Assembly: GCA_023101505.1 (NCBI GenBank)
Contig: LVZA01000001.1
Span: 558,001-622,000, forward strand
DNA: 64,000 bases
Direction: 5' to 3'
From: Pasteurellaceae bacterium Pebbles2
GTDB taxonomy: Bacteria > Pseudomonadota > Gammaproteobacteria > Enterobacterales > Pasteurellaceae
Below the pieces are notes generated by a model. It was given only the letters and a program-made list of their open reading frames with translations, was not told the origin of the DNA and did no database searches. Below, in pieces: positions 30,998 to 39,530 of this stretch; the first letter of the stretch is position 1, and each line of letters opens with the position of its first letter. Both the position numbers and the translations under genes were made by a program.

Positions 30998-32584
30998 TTA
31001 GTTAGCAACTTGTGCTTCTGGGTCGCCGTCGCCTAGTGGTTTAAGTAATGCAAAGAATAATACGATGCAAAGTACGGTTAAACCTAAGCCGATGTACACA
31101 GAAAGTTGATAGTCTAAACCGAAACCAATTTTGTTGTATGCTAAGTAGGTGAAACATACTGCGCTGATAAACCACGCAGGGATTGAAGCCACCCAGTGGA
31201 ATTTTTTGTAGCGATATAAGTATGCTGCCGCTGTCCATAACATCACCATTGCAGTCATTTGGTTTGCCCAAGTGAAGTAACGCCATAACACACTGAAGTC
31301 AAGTTTAGATACGATGAAACCTAACACGAATAATGGAATAGCGATCATTAAACGTTTTGATAATGAGCGTTGATCAATTTTGAAAATTTCCGCTAATTGT
31401 AAACGTGCTGCACGGAATGCGGTGTCGCCTGAAGTGATTGGTAAAACCACCACACCAAGTACTGCGAAGATACCACCAATGAAGCCCAAGAAATGTAATG
31501 AGCTGTCGTAAACTACTTTAGATGGTGAACCTGCGCTGATTGCATCTTGTAAGGCTTGTGGGTTTTCATAGAATGCTAAACCAACCATACACCAAACTAA
31601 TGCGATAACACCTTCAGTGATCATTGCGCCGTAGAAAATAAAGCGTCCTTCGCTTTCGTTTTCTGCACAACGAGCCATTAATGGGGTTTGTGTTGCGTGG
31701 AAGCCTGATAATGCACCACAAGAGATTGTTAAGAATAACAATGGCCAGATTGGCACGTCGCCTTTCACTTGGAAGTTTTGTGTGAATTTATCCCAAGTTA
31801 AACCTTGACCGTCTGCATCAATCGTGCGGAAGAATTCGATTGGGTCAGCTACGTTGAAGTGTGCGTTCACTAAACCATATACCATACCCACTGACATAAA
31901 GAGCAATAACGCACCGAAAAGTGGGTAAATACGACCGATGATTTTATCGATTGGTAATAATGTCGCTAAGATATAGTAAGCAAAGATAATCGCTGTCCAA
32001 ACAGAAATTACGGTTGCTTTGTCCATTCCCCATACTGTTAAGCCACCTGCTTCAGCACCTTGTTGCACCGCTTCAACATCACCAAGTTGTAATGCGCCAC
32101 TGCTTGCACCAAGCACGTCCATTGTGATTGTACTTAATAATTGTGCTGGGCTTGCCACGAAAACCACACCGACTAAAAGCAATAAGATTAATGCCATTGC
32201 GTTGATGAACAATTTTACTGGTCTGCCAAGGAATTTACCCGCAAGGTAAGGCATTGTTGCGCCACCGTGGCGGATACTTAACATTCCACAGAAATAATCG
32301 TGTACTGCACCTGCAAAAATACAGCCAATAACAATCCAAAGCATTGCCACTGGTCCATATAATGCACCTAGAATTGGTCCAAAAATCGGCCCTGTGCCAG
32401 CGATGTTTAATAATTGAATTAGCCAAATTTTAGTCTTTGACATCGGCATATAATCTACGCCGTCTTTCATCGCATAAGCTGGGGTTTCACGTTTTGGATT
32501 AATGACAAAGATTTTCTCAATAATCTTGCCATAAACGAAGTAGCCAGCGATCAGAACACCGACACAAAAAAAGAACCACAACAT
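30998..32584 (-). CDS. cstA: CstA-family carbon starvation / pyruvate-type transporter
   Basis: Polytopic inner-membrane transporter of the CstA family (E. coli CstA and BtsT take up peptides or pyruvate). The 528-residue product is the short form (E. coli proteins are about 700), with around fourteen hydrophobic segments and family motifs TGPIFGPILGALYGP, GAVHDYFCGMLSIRHGG, GALSGFHATQTPL and TSGDTAFRAARL. The start at 32584 is set by AGAGGA; the longer reading adds ten residues without support. A perfect 7-bp dyad sits 36 bases upstream. The substrate is not predictable. Confidence 0.88.
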   Translation of the reverse strand: MLWFFFCVGVLIAGYFVYGKIIEKIFVINPKRETPAYAMKDGVDYMPMSKTKIWLIQLLNIAGTGPIFGPILGALYGPVAMLWIVIGCIFAGAVHDYFCGMLSIRHGGATMPYLAGKFLGRPVKLFINAMALILLLLVGVVFVASPAQLLSTITMDVLGASSGALQLGDVEAVQQGAEAGGLTVWGMDKATVISVWTAIIFAYYILATLLPIDKIIGRIYPLFGALLLFMSVGMVYGLVNAHFNVADPIEFFRTIDADGQGLTWDKFTQNFQVKGDVPIWPLLFLTISCGALSGFHATQTPLMARCAENESEGRFIFYGAMITEGVIALVWCMVGLAFYENPQALQDAISAGSPSKVVYDSSLHFLGFIGGIFAVLGVVVLPITSGDTAFRAARLQLAEIFKIDQRSLSKRLMIAIPLFVLGFIVSKLDFSVLWRYFTWANQMTAMVMLWTAAAYLYRYKKFHWVASIPAWFISAVCFTYLAYNKIGFGLDYQLSVYIGLGLTVLCIVLFFALLKPLGDGDPEAQVAN

Positions 32585-32619
32585 AATAAAATCCTCTAAA
32601 GTAGGGGTAAACAATAGCC

Positions 32620-32639
32620 ATTACATCAGATAATGTAAT
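32620..32639. promoter_or_regulatory. Inverted repeat ATTACAT-N6-ATGTAAT upstream of cstA
   Basis: Perfect 7-bp arms with a 6-base spacer, 36-55 bases before the cstA start. Size and place suit an operator or a 5' leader hairpin. The regulator is unknown. Confidence 0.45.
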
Positions 32640-32709
32640 TGCCTGCGCATTTTATGTCAGTTGTGGTATCAAAGTAAATCAAGAATTGATTTTAATTCCA
32701 TTATTTAAT

Positions 32710-32737
32710 AAAAAACGTGACTGCGATCACGTTTTTT
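32710..32737 (-). terminator. Terminator overlapping the end of the DUF5363 gene
   Basis: AAAAAACGTGA pairs with TCACGTTTTTT around CTGCGA. The stop codon of the DUF5363 gene (TGA at 32727-32729) lies inside the stem, so the coding end and terminator share bases. Confidence 0.85.
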
Positions 32738-32906
32738 GTTCAGCTTCCGTCGACTTTTTTTCAGCCTCGGTGGCTTCAGGGTCAAATTTTACCACTGGCA
32801 CACAGCCACGGCACGCCCCTTTGTTGACGCCTAACTCATCGCAAAAGCGATCATATTTATCTAATGCTTTACGAAACCAACTTTTTTGTTCGACTTGTTC
32901 GCTCAT
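32727..32906 (-). CDS. DUF5363 family small protein
   Basis: A 59-residue protein of unknown function found in Pasteurellaceae (DUF5363). It begins MSEQVEQKSWFRKALDKYD and carries a compact Cys motif, FCDELGVNKGACRGCVPVV, with three cysteines (C-x11-C-x2-C) that could bind a metal or a cluster. The C-terminus is Glu/Ala/Lys-rich and low in complexity. GGAGG precedes the start at 32906. It follows the broken tmcA by 48 bases, so it may belong to the ybeY-tmcA operon. No signal peptide is seen. Confidence 0.75.
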   Translation of the reverse strand: MSEQVEQKSWFRKALDKYDRFCDELGVNKGACRGCVPVVKFDPEATEAEKKSTEAEQKT

Positions 32907-32954
32907 CTTGCACCTCCAAATGGATAAAAAATTCACTTTTATGTTAAAAAATCT

Positions 32955-34870
32955 TTACATTTTTTTCAATAGATTTTGCACTTCTAAACGACAAAGTTTT
33001 AACCAATTTTTCTTGCCCCCCACTTGTTGCACTTGATCGTCGCCCGCTTGCGAGCAGTAGGCAGTTAAAAGTGGACAATCTTTCGGTGAAAATAGTGCCA
33101 TTAATCGCCGAATAGCGGCTAAACTGCTAAATAAACTGCGGTGAAAAAAAGCAAAGTTTTTTAAAATCACCTCATCTTGTTCATTTAATCGCCAATCTAT
33201 GGGTGCTGAAAAATCGGCGGCTAAAGGGTGAAATGTTAAACTAATATGGCGTTGAAAATAATGTTGCGCTTGCTCAACTAATGCCTGACCTTGTGCCGAA
33301 ATAGGGCGTAGCATTATCGCTGAATAACAACTGCTACTCGCTTCTTGCCGTTCGGAAATTTGCACTAAAATAAAACCGCACTTTTGCCAAAAATGCGCTA
33401 ATTCAGGCGTATATCCAAAGCTCACCGACACAAAATCGACGTTATTTTCAACCTGAATTTGCTGAAAAAAAGCGTGCATAAATCGCTGCCCCACGCCGTG
33501 CGCTTGCCATTGTGGCAACAAAGCCAAGCGAGAAATACGCAAAGATTGTAATTGAAGTGCTTGCGGTAAATGCGCATTAAATGCGAGCGATTGCGCCACC
33601 AAATTCCCCGCTGGGCGACGCTCTCCACGGCAAATTTGCGTGATTAACTCCATTTCACACATTCCTCCCTCTTGCATTAACCACATTCCCCCAGCAAAGC
33701 ATTGCTGTTTTCAGCTTGTAAAGCATCGCTGCTTTCAGCCAACCAAAATTGCTGATTTGGCGCATCAAGTAAACGGCGCAAATCCACAGGCGAAGTACGA
33801 TAATGGGCGAGCGTTAGCAGGCCATAGAAATCGCTCATTCGTGGCAATAAATCTTGCTGTGAAACTTGACGAAATTGCACCGCACTTTTTGCATCATAAG
33901 GCGGTTGAATAAGGTTATCTTCACATTCAAGCCACAATAATTCATCAATAAATTGTTCTAATTTATCGCCCTGCACCCAACGCAAAGGCGTTTTAAGCTC
34001 AAAATGCTGAAAAGTGCGGTGTAAATTAACTAAGAATTTAAGCAAAAAACCTCGCCCTGTGCCCTCATAGCTATGAATCGTGGTGCAAATCACAATACGT
34101 TTAAAGGTGCTAATCAGCTGATTTAACGTAGCTAAAGGCAACATTGCGGCTTCATCAATAAACAAACAATCTTGCGCAAAAGCATTTTTATCTTGTTGAA
34201 TTTGCAAGATAAGTTCATCTGGCGCAACAAATTCAACACAGTGATTAGCAAAATCTTGCAAAATTTGCACCGCACTTTTATTCGGTGCAGTGAGCCATAA
34301 TTTGCTGGAATGCTGTGCCGCCATTTGTTGCGCTAAAAAACCCGCCAACGCCGACTTTCCACGCCCACGTTTAGCGGTGATAATCAAAATTTCAGCACAA
34401 GATTGTTGAATTTGTGCCAGTACGTTCGCCTGCTCCACAGTGGGCGAAGTTGCACAAGATCGCTGTGCTGGCGGATTGAGAGAATGCTCAAAATGAAATT
34501 GCGGTGGAAATTGCGTTGGATTATCCGCAAAATATTTTTTGACTAATCTGTTGAAATGTAAGTTAAAATTTGGCGTAACAATGCCTTGCTCTACACCCGA
34601 CCAACGGCGACTATCAAAATCAATTTGCGCTTCTTGCGCCAACCAAATGATCAGCACGCCACCCGCTCGCAACGAGCCTGCCGCAATCGCCAGCGCATCA
34701 AGATGAATGCCTTGACGAGCGTCGAATAAAATCCAGTCAAATTCTTGCCCGAGAAAATTTTTCGCTTTGTGCATATTTTCTAACGAAAAGTTCACCGCAC
34801 TTTTGCCTAATTCAGCAGGAAAGTGCGGTGGATTTTTGGCAAAATAAAATTCAACGTGGCGAATTTGCAT
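32955..34870 (-). pseudogene. tmcA: tmcA, tRNA-Met cytidine acetyltransferase, split by a frameshift
   Basis: TmcA makes N4-acetylcytidine at the wobble base of elongator tRNA-Met. Two overlapping frames together match the whole enzyme. 34870-33677 encodes the N-terminal and RecD-like helicase domains, with Walker A (AKRGRGKSALAGF) and Walker B (LFIDEAAMLPL). 33686-32955 encodes the GNAT acetyltransferase domain and the C-terminus. The break is at a run of five G's (plus strand C's 33688-33692); one more G would join the frames as LLGGMWLMQEGG, as expected from E. coli. Six uptake signals lie in the gene. It may be a null allele, a slippage-restored gene or a sequencing error. Confidence 0.88.
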
Positions 34871-34873
34871 TTT

Positions 34874-35344
34874 TTATTCTAATTCATCATAAGAATAAGG
34901 GTCTTCAAAGCCTAAATTTAGCATAATTTGGCTCTCAAGGCTTTCCATTTCCTCGGCTTCATCTTCTTCGATATGATCATAACCGAGTAAATGCAAACTA
35001 CCGTGCACCACTAAATGCGCCCAATGCGCCAATAAAGGTTTGCCCTGCTCAGCGGCTTCTCGCTCAACCACTTGGCGACAAATCACCAAATCGCCAAGCA
35101 AAGGCAATTCCACTTCATCTGGGCATTCAAAAGGGAAAGACAACACATTCGTCGGGCGATCTTTGCCACGATAAGTTAAATTCAGATGATGGCTTTCTTC
35201 TTCATCGACAATGCGAATGGTCATTTCTGGTTCAAGATTTTCCGCTTGCACCGCACGGCTCGCCCACAAGGTCAACTGCGCCAGCGTGGGCAATTTGCTC
35301 TCATCTTCGGTGGCGATTTGTAAATCTACTAATACGTCTTTCAT
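34874..35344 (-). CDS. ybeY: Endoribonuclease YbeY
   Basis: Zinc-dependent RNase involved in 16S rRNA 3'-end maturation and 70S quality control. With the start at 35344 the product has 156 residues (E. coli 155). The metal site [11 protein letters not shown] (HxxxHxxGxxH) is intact, and the flanking motifs [15 protein letters not shown] and LGDLVICR read normally. The longer reading to 35452 would run through the insertion sequence end and is rejected. Only 41 bases separate the start from the IS3 terminus at 35386, so its native promoter has probably been replaced or interrupted. tmcA begins 3 bases after its stop. Confidence 0.94.
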   Translation of the reverse strand: MKDVLVDLQIATEDESKLPTLAQLTLWASRAVQAENLEPEMTIRIVDEEESHHLNLTYRGKDRPTNVLSFPFECPDEVELPLLGDLVICRQVVEREAAEQGKPLLAHWAHLVVHGSLHLLGYDHIEEDEAEEMESLESQIMLNLGFEDPYSYDELE

Positions 35345-35424
35345 TTTTCCGTTTCTGTTAATTGTGCGATTTGTGTTACGGTTCATGTAATGGTTCATTT
35401 TTCTGCAACACTCAAAAGACAGAA

Positions 35425-36266
35425 TTAAGTCATTAATCGACATTGTTCCCACTCAAAAGTTATCAATGAGCGATAACCTAAAGTGGTGGAATGAAGTCGT
35501 TTAGGATTGTAAAAATCCTCAATGTATTCTGCAATATCTAGCATTGCCTCTGTTTGCGTACGATAGCGCTTACCGTTTAATTTTTCTGCTTTTAAACTGC
35601 GAAAAAAATATTCCATTACCGCATTATCCGTACATTTACCTGCTCGGCTTTGGCTGTGAATAATATTAAATTCTGCAAGACATTGGCGAAATATATGACT
35701 ACTATATTGTACACCACGATCACTATAGAATAATAGCCCATCTGCAGGCTTTCGGCATTTTAACGCTGTTTTTGAAGCATGCTCACACAGCGCCGTATTA
35801 GGCTGCTCTGAACAATTCCAACCAATAATTTTTCTAGAAAATAAATCAATTACAACAGCGAGATAAAGCCAGCCTTGTTGAGTATAAATATAAGTATAAG
35901 TATAAGTAATATCTCCCACCCACACGGTATTTGGCTCTAAAACATTAAATGCTTGATTTAAATGGTTATCTGCAAACGATGCTAGCTTACATTGTATAAA
36001 TTTAGGCTTAGGATAACGGGGTTTTAATACCAGTTTATCCATCATTTTTCGTACCTTAAATCGACCTATTTTTAATGCTTGTGCAAGCCGTCTTGTACCA
36101 TAACTTTCTCCGCTTTGCCAGAATTGCTTAACTAATTCCTCTTGCTGAGAAAATAATAAAAATTACACCGCACTTTACGCCAACGATAGCACGAACTACG
36201 ACTAACATTAAAGCAATGAGTAAGCTGAATGGGGGAAATACCTTCCTGGTTGAGATGCTGTAAATG
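35425..36266 (-). pseudogene. IS3-family transposase orfB (DDE), broken
   Basis: The catalytic half (36045-35425) has the three acidic residues of the DDE domain in GDITY, FYSDRGVQYSS and NAVMEYFFRSLKAEKL. Upstream, conserved N-terminal sequence is present but in two frames: VVKPHLQHLNQEGISPIQL...CYRW reads to about 36177, then FSQQEELVKQFWQSGESYGTR continues in another frame with an in-frame stop just before it. A 9-base uptake signal (36167-36175) sits exactly at the break. Just after the first Asp the protein has an expanded TYTYTYIYT stretch encoded by TATAAG repeats. It is unlikely to be active. Confidence 0.8.
35883..35906. repeat. Hexanucleotide tandem repeat TATAAG x4 (first unit TATAAA)
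   Basis: Four six-base units within the orfB coding sequence, directly after the codons for the first catalytic Asp (GDITY). Each unit adds two residues, giving TYTYTYIYT where relatives have only ITYI. Length is a multiple of three, so the frame is kept. Confidence 0.7.
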
Positions 36267-36271
36267 TGGTT

Positions 36272-36556
36272 TTACGACTTCTCGAGCAAGAAGGCAGAAA
36301 CCTTTTTTAGTAAAGTATTATCACTACGAAGTTGTTCATTTGCAGCGCGAAATTGTTGAATTTCAAGCTGCTCTGCACTAATCGCGGGCACTTTGGGTGT
36401 GATACCTTGTTGCTCCTGACGATACTGTGATTTCCAACGCCGCAATGCCGAACAACTGACACTCATCATTTGACTCACTTGCTCCGTTGTTCGATTTTCT
36501 TTCAATATCAAATTAACACATTTTAATTTGAATTCTGGGGTATAGAGATTTGGCAT
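36272..36556 (-). CDS. IS3-family transposase orfA
   Basis: 94-residue DNA-binding subunit with an N-terminal helix-turn-helix (YTPEFKLKCVNLIL...VSCSALRRWKSQY) and a C-terminal leucine-zipper-like region (LEIQQF..ANEQLRSDNTLLKKVSAFLL), both typical of OrfA in IS3-family elements. It appears intact. Its start codon lies 4 bases from the end of the inserted IS481-family element, so its own promoter region has been displaced by about 1.3 kb. Confidence 0.85.
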   Translation of the reverse strand: MPNLYTPEFKLKCVNLILKENRTTEQVSQMMSVSCSALRRWKSQYRQEQQGITPKVPAISAEQLEIQQFRAANEQLRSDNTLLKKVSAFLLEKS

Positions 36557-36560
36557 AATG

Positions 36561-37869
36561 TGTACAACCTAAACATCATTTACGTTTTCCCTAAGGACAT
36601 CGTTTACATTTGGGTTGTATGCCAGAGCGAAGGTGGCACAATTTTCTTTTCTCGAAGATTTAACTCGCCGAGAAAATGAAAGCGGTAAAATATACGCCAA
36701 ATGCCATCGACATAAGGCACTAATCCCACTGGCTCATGGGTTAGGACTTGGCTTAAATAGTAGGTTTTCCCCTGCCACTTTATTTCGCCACAGCCCTTAA
36801 CTTGGCGTATTTCAACGCCATTGCCATAATCGTAAGGCTTGATTTTTGGCGTGTAAATACGTTTGGACGGCACGTAAATGCTTGACGGTGTTTGTCGTCT
36901 AATACCTTCGTGTGAAGGTTCTTCGTTGTATTCTTTTAAAAATGTATCAAGTATAAGCTGTTGAGTGCAAATATCTTTCTCCACTTTTTCCAACCGAGCC
37001 TTAAGGATTCTATGTATTCGTTTGTGCCACCCATTTTGCTCTGGGTGTCCTGGCTTAATTCGTTCGTGTAGAATGCCAAGGTCAATCCACCATTTAGAGA
37101 GTTTCGTCCCCCCCTAAGGCTTGCGAAGCAAAGGGTGAGCCATTATCACTACGAATTGCCCAAGGCAGCCCAAACTCGTTAAATAATCGCTCAAACTGCG
37201 TAATAGCAGGCGCTGATTTTGTATTCGGCAAGGCTTGGCAAACCAAAATATAGCGGCTGTAATTGTCCGTTACCATCAACGGATAACACCATTTTTGATT
37301 GCCTAGCTGGAATTGTCCTTTAAAATCTACGCTCCAGCAATCATTTAGCGTAAGACAGTTTGCAAATGGTTTAATGTCTGCCGAAAAGCGACGCTTATAC
37401 CGTCGTGCTTTCACCAATCCTGCACGTGCTAAAATCAAATCACCTGTGCTATCAGCAGGTGTCTTCGCCTGCGGATATTCTCTCTTAAATAAGTCGAGCA
37501 GTTTTTTTGCACCCCACGTTGGGTATTTATATTTCATCGCCACAAGCCATTCGACAATCCATTGTGGCGTGGCATTCGGACTTGTTTTCGGGCGACGAGA
37601 AAGCTCACTTAACCCATCAAATCCTACCTGCGCGTGGCGCGCTATCCATTTATCCGCAGTTGGACGGCTAATATTAAACTGCTGACATAGCTCAATTTTT
37701 GAGTAACGCTGAGACAACCAAGCGTTAATAAATTGTTTTACTTGTTCCATTTTCGTCACTTCATTCCAAGGCATCATCAATCTCCAGTAGGATTTTTGAC
37801 GATTTTACGCTAATTGAATGTAAACGATGTCTTTGGGTTTTATGTAAACGATGTTATCAGGTTGTACCA
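36561..37869 (-). mobile_element. IS481-family insertion sequence nested in the IS3 element
   Basis: Imperfect terminal inverted repeats: the left end begins TGTACAACCT at 36561, the right end read inward begins TGGTACAACCT at 37869. Each end carries two copies of an ACATCGTTTACAT-like 13-mer, probably transposase-binding repeats. The TG...CA ends and the encoded transposase fit IS481. A 3-base ATG on both flanks (36558-36560, 37869-37871) may be a target duplication, but the exact right edge is ambiguous by one base. Confidence 0.8.
36604..37780 (-). pseudogene. IS481-family transposase, frameshifted and active-site defective
   Basis: The first frame (37780-37094) gives the helix-turn-helix region and the first two acidic residues (SVDFKG, RSDNGSPF), then stops after SQALGG. 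The conserved remainder (KLSKWWIDLGILHERIKPGHPEQNG and on) resumes in another frame and ends at 36604. The switch is at seven G's (near 37109-37115); six would keep the frame. The third catalytic residue is also lost: IS481 proteins usually read NGRHERMHRTLK, here NGWHKRIHRILK, so Glu has become Lys. Two independent lesions mark a dead element. Confidence 0.85.
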
Positions 37870-37941
37870 TGTTTCCTTTCTGTTTGGTCAAGAGTGTATC
37901 AAAACTGTCTTTGAATTGTTGCAGAAAAGTAAACCATTACA

Positions 37942-38030
37942 GTGGCTGGGAAACGTTAGAAATGGTTAAAAAATACGCCCATTTAAACGCTGATCATCTT
38001 CTCAATCACGCTAACTCAGTAAAATTTTAG
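37942..38030 (+). pseudogene. C-terminal remnant of a phage-type tyrosine recombinase
   Basis: In frame from 37944 the plus strand reads GWETLEMVKKYAHLNADHLLNHANSVKF and a stop. This is the C-terminal end of phage/ICE integrases, with the nucleophile tyrosine in KKYAHL after the usual GGW motif. Everything upstream is replaced by the IS3 element, whose terminus is at 37941. The 3' end lies 86 bases from the 3' end of tRNA-Arg(UCU), a place where integrases of elements inserted in tRNA genes typically sit. Confidence 0.8.
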
Positions 38031-38050
38031 TCACAAAATGGTCACAAAAT
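38030..38050. repeat. Direct repeat GTCACAAAAT x2
   Basis: Two 10-base copies (38030-38039 and 38041-38050) 11 bases apart, i.e. one turn of DNA, between the integrase remnant and the tRNA gene. Possible integrase arm-type sites left from the lost element. Confidence 0.35.
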
Positions 38051-38115
38051 TATTTAACGCTAAATTTAAGTTAGTTCTAAATACTTGTAACTAATTGATT
38101 TATAATTGGAAATAA

Positions 38116-38192
<77 letters not shown>

Positions 38193-38233
38193 ATTCAAAA
38201 GTTACTGACACTCAAGGAAGTACTAAAAAGAAG

Positions 38234-38310
38234 TGGTCGGCGAGATAGGATTTGAACCTACGACCCACTGGTCCCAAACCAGTTGCGCTACCAAGCTGCG
38301 CTACTCGCCG
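38234..38310 (-). tRNA. proM: tRNA-Pro (UGG)
   Basis: 77 bases with encoded CCA. The minus strand begins CGGCGAGTAGCGCAGC, the anticodon loop TTTGGGA carries UGG, the T arm is GGTTCAAATCC and the 3' end is ACCA. It lies 41 bases upstream of tRNA-Arg on the same strand, so the two are probably cotranscribed. Confidence 0.97.
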
Positions 38311-38323
38311 ATGAGTTGTGCTT

Positions 38324-38351
38324 ATTATAAGTTTCTATGAATTTCCGTCAA
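38324..38351 (-). promoter_or_regulatory. Promoter of the tRNA-Pro/tRNA-Arg pair
   Basis: On the minus strand TTGACG (38346-38351) and a perfect TATAAT (38324-38329) are 16 bases apart, ending 13 bases before tRNA-Pro. A strong sigma70 promoter, as expected for stable RNA. Confidence 0.75.
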
Positions 38352-38491
38352 TCATTTTTTTCATTTTTTAGTTCAACTGGTTAAATTTATCTCAATCCTA
38401 TCATTCTCATTCATAATATCATTCGCCTTTTCTACGATTTTCTGCCACAATAGCAAACGATTTCGTAACTTCTATTTAAAGGTTTAATATA

Positions 38492-39340
38492 ATGACGGCA
38501 CAAGTGATTTCTGGCACAGAACTTGCCAAAAAGATCAAATCTGAAGTCGCACAAAAAATTGCGCAATACACCGAACAAGGCAAACGCTCACCTGGCTTAG
38601 CAGTAATTTTAGTGGGAGCAGATCCAGCTTCTCAAGTGTATGTTGGTAGTAAACGCAAAAGCTGTGCAGAAATAGGTATTCAATCGAATTCTTACGACTT
38701 GCCCGAACAAACAAGCGAAGCAGAATTATTGCGTTTAATCGATGAATTAAACCAAAATGACAGCGTGGACGGCATCTTAGTCCAACTTCCGTTACCAAAA
38801 CACATCGACAGCACAAAAGTCATCGAACGCATAGCACCAAGCAAAGACGTGGACGGCTTCCACCCTTATAACGTCGGACGCCTATGTCAACGAATTCCTA
38901 CCCTACGTGCTTGCACGCCATACGGCGTAATGAAATTATTAGAAACAACAGGCGTTGATTTATATGGTCAACACGCCGTCATCGTTGGCGCATCAAATAT
39001 CGTTGGCCGCCCAATGGCAATGGAATTATTACTTGCAGGCTGCACCGTAACTGTAACTCACCGCTTCACCAAAGATCTTGAACACCACGTTCGCCAAGCA
39101 GACATTTTAGTCGTCGCAGTCGGCAAACCTGAATTTATCCCCGGCGAATGGGTAAAAGACGGCGCAATCGTGATTGATGTCGGCATCAACCGCACCGCAG
39201 ACGGCAAACTAAAAGGCGATATTGAATACGCAACCGCAGCAGAAAAAGCGGCATTTATCACGCCAGTGCCAGGCGGTGTCGGCCCAATGACCGTCGCAAT
39301 GCTAATGCACAATACTCTTGCGGCTTATGAAATGCATTAA
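38492..39340 (+). CDS. folD: Methylenetetrahydrofolate dehydrogenase / cyclohydrolase FolD
   Basis: Bifunctional enzyme interconverting 5,10-methylene-, methenyl- and 10-formyl-tetrahydrofolate, supplying one-carbon units for purines, including the PurN step encoded at 51.5 kb. The 282-residue product (E. coli 288) has the catalytic Lys in the YVGSKRKSC motif, [20 protein letters not shown], the NADP loop [12 protein letters not shown] and [17 protein letters not shown] precedes the ATG. Divergent from the tRNA pair. Confidence 0.97.
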   Translation: MTAQVISGTELAKKIKSEVAQKIAQYTEQGKRSPGLAVILVGADPASQVYVGSKRKSCAEIGIQSNSYDLPEQTSEAELLRLIDELNQNDSVDGILVQLPLPKHIDSTKVIERIAPSKDVDGFHPYNVGRLCQRIPTLRACTPYGVMKLLETTGVDLYGQHAVIVGASNIVGRPMAMELLLAGCTVTVTHRFTKDLEHHVRQADILVVAVGKPEFIPGEWVKDGAIVIDVGINRTADGKLKGDIEYATAAEKAAFITPVPGGVGPMTVAMLMHNTLAAYEMH

Positions 39341-39364
39341 TTTGCCACTTATTTAAAAAATACC

Positions 39365-39408
39365 AAACACTCAATTCTCGCTTAACATGGTGAAAATTGA
39401 GTGTTTTT
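39365..39408 (+). terminator. Terminator after folD
   Basis: AAACACTCAATT and AAATTGAGTGTTT pair across an 18-base loop, followed by a T run, 24 bases after the folD stop. Confidence 0.8.
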
Positions 39409-39470
39409 ATTTTAAACATAAGAAAAAAACATGCCAAAATCACAAAAACAAATAAAAATGTAACATATAC

Positions 39471-39498
39471 TTGTCATTTAAACTGAAATTGATACACT
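39471..39498 (+). promoter_or_regulatory. Putative nadV promoter
   Basis: TTGTCA (39471-39476) and TACACT (39493-39498) with 16 bases between, about 32 bases before the nadV start. Reasonable sigma70 match by eye. Confidence 0.5.
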
Positions 39499-39530
39499 AA
39501 AATCCTAACAATCCAAACCAAGGATATTAC

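Larger units (their letters stand above)
35386..37941 (-). mobile_element. IS3-family insertion sequence, interrupted by an IS481-family element
   Basis: Terminal inverted repeats of 37 bases with 32 matches: 35386-35422 (starting TGTAATGG) and 37905-37941 (ending CCATTACA). Inside are an orfA and a broken orfB of the IS3 family on the minus strand. Subtracting the IS481-family element (36561-37869) leaves about 1.25 kb, the normal IS3 size. I see no 3-base target duplication (TCA on the left, GTG on the right). The right end cuts into an integrase gene. Confidence 0.85.

Noticed and set aside
33677-33692. Programmed -1 frameshift in tmcA
   Set aside because: There is no slippery heptamer (X XXY YYZ) with a downstream stem that I can see, and TmcA is made without a frameshift in other bacteria; indel or sequencing error is simpler.
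36272-37780. A single composite transposon with cargo genes
   Set aside because: All sequence between the ends is accounted for by two nested IS elements; no cargo gene is present.
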